10,231 bases of DNA from Candidatus Omnitrophota bacterium. GTDB taxonomy: Bacteria > Omnitrophota > Gorgyraeia > Gygaellales > Profunditerraquicolaceae. The stretch is from assembly GCA_023228185.1 (NCBI GenBank), contig JALOBQ010000024.1, positions 1 through 10,231 on the forward strand. The letters are read 5' to 3'. Within the stretch, counting starts at the first letter, position 1. Each line of letters starts with the position of its first letter. Both the position numbers and the translations under genes were made by a program. The notes beneath the pieces are model-generated. The model did no database searches. It saw only the letters and a program-made list of their open reading frames with translations, and was not told the origin of the DNA. Of this stretch, positions 5,897 through 10,231 are shown piece by piece.

Positions 5897-5956
5897 GGAA
5901 ACAGGGTCCAACTTGACCTGGAAACAGGGTCCAAGTCGTGAAGGAAACAGGGTCCA
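5897..5956 (+). repeat. Repeat cluster 2: three direct GGAAACAGGGTCC units at 23-bp period
   Basis: GGAAACAGGGTCCA occurs at 5897-5910, 5920-5933 and 5943-5956, each start exactly 23 bp after the last; the first two continue with a further A. The 8-bp spacers differ (CTTGACCT and GTCGTGAA). Each unit is a small imperfect palindrome, clearest in the first: TTGGA, 7 bp, TCCAA (5895-5911). The cluster is the reverse complement of cluster 1 (519-566), and parts of the spacers match as well. It fills nearly the whole gap between the uvrC stop and the next gene, and its last base is the first base of that gene's ribosome binding site. Confidence 0.9.
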
Positions 5957-5962
5957 GGAGGG
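5956..5962 (+). promoter_or_regulatory. Ribosome binding site that sets the PEGA-protein start
   Basis: AGGAGGG lies five bases before ATG 5968 and is the strongest Shine-Dalgarno sequence in the window. It picks ATG 5968 over the in-frame GTG at 5938, which sits inside the repeat cluster and would prepend ten repeat-encoded residues. The site begins on the last base of the third repeat unit. Confidence 0.8.
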
Positions 5963-5967
5963 TAGGA

Positions 5968-6888
5968 ATGATCGTTTTTCAGAGAATTAGGGCAGTGTTA
6001 TTTTATTTAAGTATTCTGGTATTTTTCATTGGCTTGCCTTTTATATTATTATTTGCTTTAGGATACAAATTTAATCCGCACTCTTTAAAATTTACCAAGA
6101 CAGGGTTGATTTTTTTAAAAACGCAGCCGGAAGGCGCCAATATTTATCTGAATAAGAAATTACTTAAAGAAAAAACGCCTGCCAGCATCCAGGAACTTTT
6201 GCCCGGCAGTTATACTATCCGCCTGGAGATGGAGGATTATTATACCTGGACTTCCCCGGTTGAAGTTGAAGCGGGCAAGGTAAGCCGAATAGATAAAATT
6301 ATCCTTTTTCCTCTACGGCCTGAGTTTAAACAATTAAATCAGGAAAATGTTTCTTCATTCCGGTTTTACGCCCAAGCGGGATTGATCTATTATTTGGATG
6401 AGGTTGAACTCGTGGTTTATCAAACCGATATCAACGGCAACAATTTTCAGGATGTAGCGGCCTTACCGGAGAATTTTTTAAATATTCAGGATTGGGATGT
6501 TTCGCACGATCTGACAAAACTTTTTCTCTTTAACAACCATCAGGTTGCCGTGATCTCGCTTGAATCACCGGATATCTATAGTTATTCGGATGTGCCCGTC
6601 TACCTGGATTATCCCAAGAGCAAGGTGCTGAAAGTATTCTGGCATTCGGATAGTTACCATTTAGTGGTGATTACGAACAAAAATATCGAGGTAGTCGAAG
6701 CCCGTAGCCAGTCTCCGCGGGTAAGTTTAGCGCGGTTAAAAAGCGAATCGCTTACCGCTTTTTATGACCAGGAGCGCGATATGCTTTATTTTACTTATCC
6801 GCTTCAGGATGAAAGCTCTGGCAAAAATAACCTTTATAAACTGTCGATTAGCCCGGAATTATATCTTTTTGATATACCGCTTAAATAA
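5968..6888 (+). CDS. Membrane-anchored PEGA-domain protein
   Basis: The 306-residue product has one N-terminal membrane helix (about 8-31) with basic residues before it, so the rest should lie outside the cytoplasm. A PEGA domain follows at about 45-112 (GLIFLKTQPEGANIYLNKK, then LLPGSYTIRLEMEDYYTW, then VEVEAGKV); PEGA domains are beta-rich modules found in surface and envelope proteins, often thought to hold extracellular domains or bind surface polymers. The remaining 190 residues look like repeating short beta strands with turns (for example LIYYLDEVELVVYQTDINGNN, KLFLFNNHQVAVISL, YHLVVITNKNIEVVEA), suggestive of a propeller-like fold with no catalytic motif that I recognise. The glycosyltransferase gene follows after 6 bp, so the two are probably translated from one mRNA and may act together at the envelope. 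No specific function can be given. Confidence 0.75.
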   Translation: MIVFQRIRAVLFYLSILVFFIGLPFILLFALGYKFNPHSLKFTKTGLIFLKTQPEGANIYLNKKLLKEKTPASIQELLPGSYTIRLEMEDYYTWTSPVEVEAGKVSRIDKIILFPLRPEFKQLNQENVSSFRFYAQAGLIYYLDEVELVVYQTDINGNNFQDVAALPENFLNIQDWDVSHDLTKLFLFNNHQVAVISLESPDIYSYSDVPVYLDYPKSKVLKVFWHSDSYHLVVITNKNIEVVEARSQSPRVSLARLKSESLTAFYDQERDMLYFTYPLQDESSGKNNLYKLSISPELYLFDIPLK

Positions 6889-6894
6889 AAAGAA

Positions 6895-8394
6895 ATGAAT
6901 AAGAAATCTCATCTTTACAGATTTTTGGAGATTATCCCCGGAAGCATCTCCTGGGGTGTGATTATCGGGCTTATTTTATTGGCTTTTTTTAATCCGGTAG
7001 GCTGCGCTATTTTTATCATTATCTTTGATTTTTACTGGATTATCCGCACTACTTATCTGACGATGCTTTTAGTTTTAGCGCGCCAGAAGCTGGCGCATGT
7101 TAAAGATAAAGATTGGTTAAAAAGCTGCCAGGCGCTTCCTTGCGCCGGCAGATTTGAAAAATTATACCACCTTGTTTTATTCCCTGTTTATAACGAAGGC
7201 CTGGATGTTTTGCGGCCGTCGTTGGAAGCTTTAAACAGGAGCGATTACCCAAAAGAAAAAATAATTGTCGTTTTAACGTTCGAAGAGAGAAACCCTCATT
7301 GCCGGGCAAATGCTTTAGAGCTGGAAAAAGAATTCGCCGGAAAATTCTCTCTTTGCGTTTCCACGTTTCATCCGGATGGCCTATCAGGTGAAAGCCGCAC
7401 TAAAGGAGCTAACGCCACCTGGGGGGCGAAATTCGCCAAAAAACTAATTGACCAGAAAGGCATTGATTACGCGTCTGTGGTCATCTCATGTTTTGACGCC
7501 GATACCTGCGTTGAGCAAGAATATTTCGGATGCCTAAGTTATAATTTTCTTACATCTAGCGCACCGCATCAAGCCAGCTATCAGCCGATGCCGGTTTATA
7601 ATAATAATATTTGGCAGGCGCCCTCATTTGCCCGGATAGTGGAGATTAGCGGATCATTCTGCCAGATGACTGAAAGCATGCGCCTGGAGAAGTTTGTCAC
7701 ATTTTCCAGCCATAGCATGAGTTTTAAAACATTAGTCGAGATTGATTACTGGCCGACGGATATGATCTCGGATGATTCGGTAATTTATTGGAAGGCATTT
7801 TTATATTATAACGGCGCTTACCGGGTCGTGCCGCTATATATCACTGTTTCTATGGATGTGGCGTATTCCAACACGATTATAAAAACAATGGCGATGCAAT
7901 ATAAACAAAAGAGAAGATGGGCTTGGGGCGTGGAAAATTTTCCTTTTCTGGTTAGTGCATTTTTAAGCGGCAGCCGGATAGCCTGGCAGGTAAAACTGCG
8001 CCGCGGTTTTCAATTGTTGGAGAGCCATGTTACCTGGGCTATCTGGGCGGTAATTTTAGTGCTGATCGGGCCGCTGCCCTTAATTTGCGGCGGGAATTTT
8101 TTCAGCCAGATGACCATTGGTTATAACCTGCCTAAAATTACCGGGCTGCTGGTGAATTTTACTTTATTTACCACTTTGGTTTGGGTTATTCTAAGCCGTT
8201 CAATCTTGCCTCATCGGCCAAAAGGAATAAACCGGCTGAAGAATGTCTTAATGGTCCTGGAATGGTTTACTGTTCCTTTTATCATATTGATCCTGGGTTC
8301 AACTCCGGCTCTTGACGCGCAAACCCGGCTTTTATTGGGTAAATACATGGAATTTAATCCTACTCAAAAAGGTATAAAGTGTTATAATAAATAA
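6895..8394 (+). CDS. Family 2 glycosyltransferase, membrane-bound, processive (cellulose-synthase-like) type
   Basis: The 499-residue protein has two membrane helices near the N-terminus (about 17-60), a cytoplasmic GT-A domain, and three or so helices at the C-terminus (about 378-398, 413-434, 452-470). GT2 features are LVLFPVYNEG (93-102) at the nucleotide-sugar fold, the metal-binding DAD at 201-203 (CFDADTC), an acidic SDDS at 292-295 in the place of the usual catalytic acid motif, and QKRRW at 338-342, the Q-x-x-R-W signature of processive enzymes that extrude a polymer while making it. Donor sugar and product cannot be read from sequence; a surface polysaccharide is the natural guess. 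It lies 6 bp after the PEGA-protein gene with only weak AAAGAA as ribosome binding site, suggesting coupling, and upstream of the PilT-like gene. Confidence 0.82.
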   Translation: MNKKSHLYRFLEIIPGSISWGVIIGLILLAFFNPVGCAIFIIIFDFYWIIRTTYLTMLLVLARQKLAHVKDKDWLKSCQALPCAGRFEKLYHLVLFPVYNEGLDVLRPSLEALNRSDYPKEKIIVVLTFEERNPHCRANALELEKEFAGKFSLCVSTFHPDGLSGESRTKGANATWGAKFAKKLIDQKGIDYASVVISCFDADTCVEQEYFGCLSYNFLTSSAPHQASYQPMPVYNNNIWQAPSFARIVEISGSFCQMTESMRLEKFVTFSSHSMSFKTLVEIDYWPTDMISDDSVIYWKAFLYYNGAYRVVPLYITVSMDVAYSNTIIKTMAMQYKQKRRWAWGVENFPFLVSAFLSGSRIAWQVKLRRGFQLLESHVTWAIWAVILVLIGPLPLICGGNFFSQMTIGYNLPKITGLLVNFTLFTTLVWVILSRSILPHRPKGINRLKNVLMVLEWFTVPFIILILGSTPALDAQTRLLLGKYMEFNPTQKGIKCYNK

Positions 8395-8410
8395 AAATAT
8401 AATCGGAGGA
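8383..8410 (+). promoter_or_regulatory. Possible extended -10 promoter and ribosome binding site before the PilT-like gene
   Basis: TATAAT at 8383-8388 is preceded by TGT (8380-8382), forming an extended -10 element; no good -35 box is visible, and it overlaps the last codons of the glycosyltransferase gene. GGAGGA at 8405-8410, three bases before the ATG, is a strong ribosome binding site. The ribosome site is secure; the promoter is tentative in an AT-rich stretch. Confidence 0.4.
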
Positions 8411-8413
8411 AAT

Positions 8414-9487
8414 ATGGGGATTAAAGAATTAATGGTAGGGATGATCAATAAAGGGGCTTCTGATCTTTTTTACCGCGCCGGCGGTATCCCGCGTTACAGG
8501 ATCGACGGAAATATCCTGCCTATAGGGGATGAGGCCTTAACCGTTGAGGACCTTGTGCGGGCAACCGATGAATTGACCAACCTCAAACAGAAGGAACTCT
8601 TCAATAAAAACTCCGATATCGATTTTACCGTTTATCTTCAGGAAACCGGATACAGGTTCAGGGTAAGTATCTTTTTACAGAGGAATTGGCCGTCGATTGT
8701 TATCCGCAGTGTGCGCAGTGAGGTAGGCACTTTTGAAGAGTTGGGCCTGCCGGTAGAGTTACTGAAAAAATTAGCCGGCGAAACCCGCGGATTAGTTTTA
8801 CTTACCGGCACAATGGGCTCAGGAAAATCAACTACCATTGCCAGCATTATCGATTACATCAATAATAATAGCCGCAAACATATTCTTACTGTTGAAGAGC
8901 CGATTGAGTTTACTTTTAAAGATAAAGAATCGTTGATTAATCAGAGGGAACTGGGGCTGGATGTGCCTAGTTATGGCGTGGCTTTGCGCTCGTTTACTTT
9001 ACAGAGCCCGGATGTTATTTTTATCGGCAATATCTGCGATTACACGACTGTTTCCAGCGCTTTAACCGCTGCGGAAACCGGCGTTTTAGTTTTAAGCACG
9101 GTGCACACGATTAACGCTTCGCAAACAGTAGAGAGGTTAATTAATCTTTTTCCTCCGCATCAGCATCAGGAAGCGAGAAACCAGCTTGCCGGACTGCTCA
9201 AAGGTGTTATTTCATTAAGGCTTGTGCCGCGTAAAGATGGTTCCGGCCGCGTGCCTGCCTGTGAAGCGATGTTATTGACGCCCACGATCAGCCGCTTGAT
9301 CCGAGACGGTAAGATTTGGGAAATACCGCAGTTTATCGAGGATGGCAAGATTTTCGGCATGCAGTCGTTCAATCAATCATTAATTAAACTTGTGCGTGAG
9401 GGTAAAATCACCGAAGAAGCGGCAATGGAAGCATCAGATAACCGCGATGAATTTTCTTTGGCGTTACGCGGGATTAAAAAATCATAA
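8414..9487 (+). CDS. PilT/PilU-family type IV pilus retraction ATPase homologue with degenerate active site
   Basis: PilT proteins are hexameric ATPases that retract type IV pili. The 357-residue product matches PilT along its length: an N-terminal PAS-like domain (ASDLFYRAGGIPRYRIDGNI, 15-34), Walker A GTMGSGKST (132-140, K138), Asp box TVEEPIEF (159-166), INQRELG (175-181), LTAAETG, His box STVHTINASQTVERLINLFP (228-247, H231), and a C-terminal LIRDGK/GMQSFNQSL region that resembles the AIRE region of PilT. The Walker B segment is odd: where PilT has DPDVILVGEMRD, this has SPDVIFIGNICD, so the catalytic Glu is Asn206, the Arg of MRD is Cys208, and the Arg of LREDPD is Leu196. ATP may be bound but hydrolysis is doubtful. 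It could be a PilU-like partner or regulatory paralogue. No other pilus gene is in the window. prfB follows after 17 bp. Confidence 0.85.
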   Translation: MGIKELMVGMINKGASDLFYRAGGIPRYRIDGNILPIGDEALTVEDLVRATDELTNLKQKELFNKNSDIDFTVYLQETGYRFRVSIFLQRNWPSIVIRSVRSEVGTFEELGLPVELLKKLAGETRGLVLLTGTMGSGKSTTIASIIDYINNNSRKHILTVEEPIEFTFKDKESLINQRELGLDVPSYGVALRSFTLQSPDVIFIGNICDYTTVSSALTAAETGVLVLSTVHTINASQTVERLINLFPPHQHQEARNQLAGLLKGVISLRLVPRKDGSGRVPACEAMLLTPTISRLIRDGKIWEIPQFIEDGKIFGMQSFNQSLIKLVREGKITEEAAMEASDNRDEFSLALRGIKKS

Positions 9488-9504
9488 AAGATTAAGGAGA
9501 GATC

Positions 9505-10231
9505 ATGCTTGATGATATCCAAGGAAAAATTTCTGATTTAGGGGTGCGTTTGGAAAATTTAAGAGGTTATCTTTGACGTCGATAACCTGAAGCAAAAAAT
9601 TGGCCAGCTCTCCGGCAAAATGTCGCAAGAGGGTTTTTGGGATAGCGCTGACCAGGCGACAAAAGTAGTTAAAGAGTTAAAGGGTTATAAAGTAATTGTC
9701 GAGCCCTGGGACGCGGCTTTAAAAAAAATCGAAGAGTTGCAAGAAATCCTGCCCTTATTAAAACCTGAAGATAAAGAATTAATTCTGGAAGTTTGGCGTT
9801 CTTGCGAGGTTTTAGCTAAAGAGCTGGAAGCATTGGAGTTTAAAACACTACTCGGCGGAAAACTCGATAAGAATAACGCGATCATCAGCGTTAATTCCGG
9901 CGCCGGCGGCACGGAATCCTGCGATTGGGCGGGGATGCTTTTCAGGATGTACAGCCGTTTTGCCCAGAGCAGGGGCTGGGAAGTCAAAATTTTAGATTTA
10001 CTTGACGGTGAAGAAGCGGGAATCAAAAATATCACCGCACTGATTTCCGGCCCCTACGCTTACGGTTACCTGAAAGCCGAACGCGGCGTCCACCGGCTGG
10101 TGCGCATATCTCCGTTTGACGCGGCAAAGCGCCGGCATACGTCGTTTGCCTCAATTGATGTGATGCCGGAAGTTGACGACGAGCTGGATATAGTTTTAGA
10201 AGACAAGGACTTACGCGTCGATGTATACCGC
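9505..10231 (+). CDS. prfB: Peptide chain release factor 2, with programmed +1 frameshift (3' end outside window)
   Basis: RF2 reads UGA and UAA stop codons and releases the finished protein. AAGGAGA (9494-9500) precedes ATG 9505. The first frame gives 23 codons ending LRGYL at an in-frame TGA (9574-9576); shifting +1 after CTT continues as DVDNLKQKIGQLSG and stays open to the window end, 242 residues in all of about 365. Domain 2 signatures are visible: SGAGGTES at about 131-138, GVHRLVRISPFD with the stop-codon-recognising SPF at 202-204, and RRHTSFASIDVMPEV. SPF rather than PxT marks it as RF2, not RF1. The catalytic GGQ would follow a few residues beyond the window. The frame break is genuine regulation, not a sequencing error, since all classical signals are in place. 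Confidence 0.95.
9563..9577 (+). promoter_or_regulatory. Programmed +1 frameshift site of prfB (autoregulation)
   Basis: The site reads GAGGT (9563-9567), TAT, CTT, TGA, C. GAGGT is a Shine-Dalgarno-like sequence three bases before the slippery CTT; it pairs with 16S rRNA in the elongating ribosome and promotes slippage from CTT to TTT. TGA followed by C is a poorly terminated stop. When RF2 is scarce the ribosome pauses and shifts, making more RF2; when plentiful it ends at TGA. Compared with the E. coli site (AGGGGGTATCTTTGAC) only the SD-like part differs. Confidence 0.95.

Noticed and set aside
5897..5956. CRISPR-like array (repeats at constant period with variable spacers)
   Set aside because: Units are about 15 bp and spacers 8 bp, far too short for CRISPR, with only three units and no cas genes nearby.
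519..5956. Composite transposon bounded by the inverted repeat clusters
   Set aside because: The enclosed genes are housekeeping genes in a usual order and there is no transposase or target-site duplication visible.
5938..5967. GTG start at 5938 for the PEGA-domain protein
   Set aside because: It lies inside the repeat cluster, has no ribosome binding site, and a strong AGGAGGG sits properly before ATG 5968.
9574..9576. Stop codon near the prfB start as a sign of a pseudogene
   Set aside because: It is part of the known programmed frameshift signal; the sequence continues in the +1 frame with all RF2 motifs.
9685..10035. 116-codon open frame on the minus strand
   Set aside because: It is the antisense shadow of prfB, whose plus-strand frame carries clear RF2 motifs; no ribosome binding site or recognisable protein.

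Overview
This window reads as a chromosomal segment from an uncultured, double-membraned (LPS-bearing) bacterium. The outer-membrane genes (a BamD-like TPR protein and an LptE-like lipoprotein), the order lptE-holA-rpsT-murJ, and the moderately AT-rich, tightly packed genes would fit Candidatus Omnitrophota (OP3) or a related diderm lineage. That placement is inference from protein style and gene order; no rRNA is present to confirm it.

Layout. (1) 1-493: the 3' end of comEC (DNA uptake channel), without the usual C-terminal metallo-beta-lactamase domain. (2) 494-621: an intergenic region with a cluster of GGACCCTGTTTCC repeats, then a good promoter. (3) 622-2786: a tight set of bamD-like, lptE and holA; holA is short and seems to lack the clamp-loader lid domain. 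(4) 2757-3020, minus strand: rpsT (ribosomal protein S20), convergent with and overlapping holA, with its terminator embedded in holA and its promoter reaching into the murJ start. (5) 3074-5888: murJ (lipid II flippase) and a short uvrC (excinuclease C without the helix-hairpin-helix tail). (6) 5897-5956: a second cluster of the same repeat, inverted relative to the first, lying directly after uvrC and running into the ribosome binding site of the next gene. (7) 5968-9487: a membrane-anchored PEGA-domain protein, a processive-type family 2 glycosyltransferase, and a PilT-family ATPase whose Walker B region is badly degenerate. (8) 9505-10231: the start of prfB (release factor 2) with its classical autoregulatory +1 frameshift; it runs off the window.

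Most of the window is housekeeping: envelope assembly (BamD, LptE, MurJ), replication and repair (HolA, UvrC) and translation (S20, RF2). What deserves attention is the 23-bp-period repeat family next to two genes that both end early, the PilT homologue lacking its catalytic glutamate, the lid-less HolA, the compact UvrC, and a shared promoter architecture (TTGACA, 17 bp, TGC before the -10) in which one copy leaves almost no 5' leader. I see no complete new defence or mobile system, no tRNA or rRNA, no CRISPR array and no transposase.
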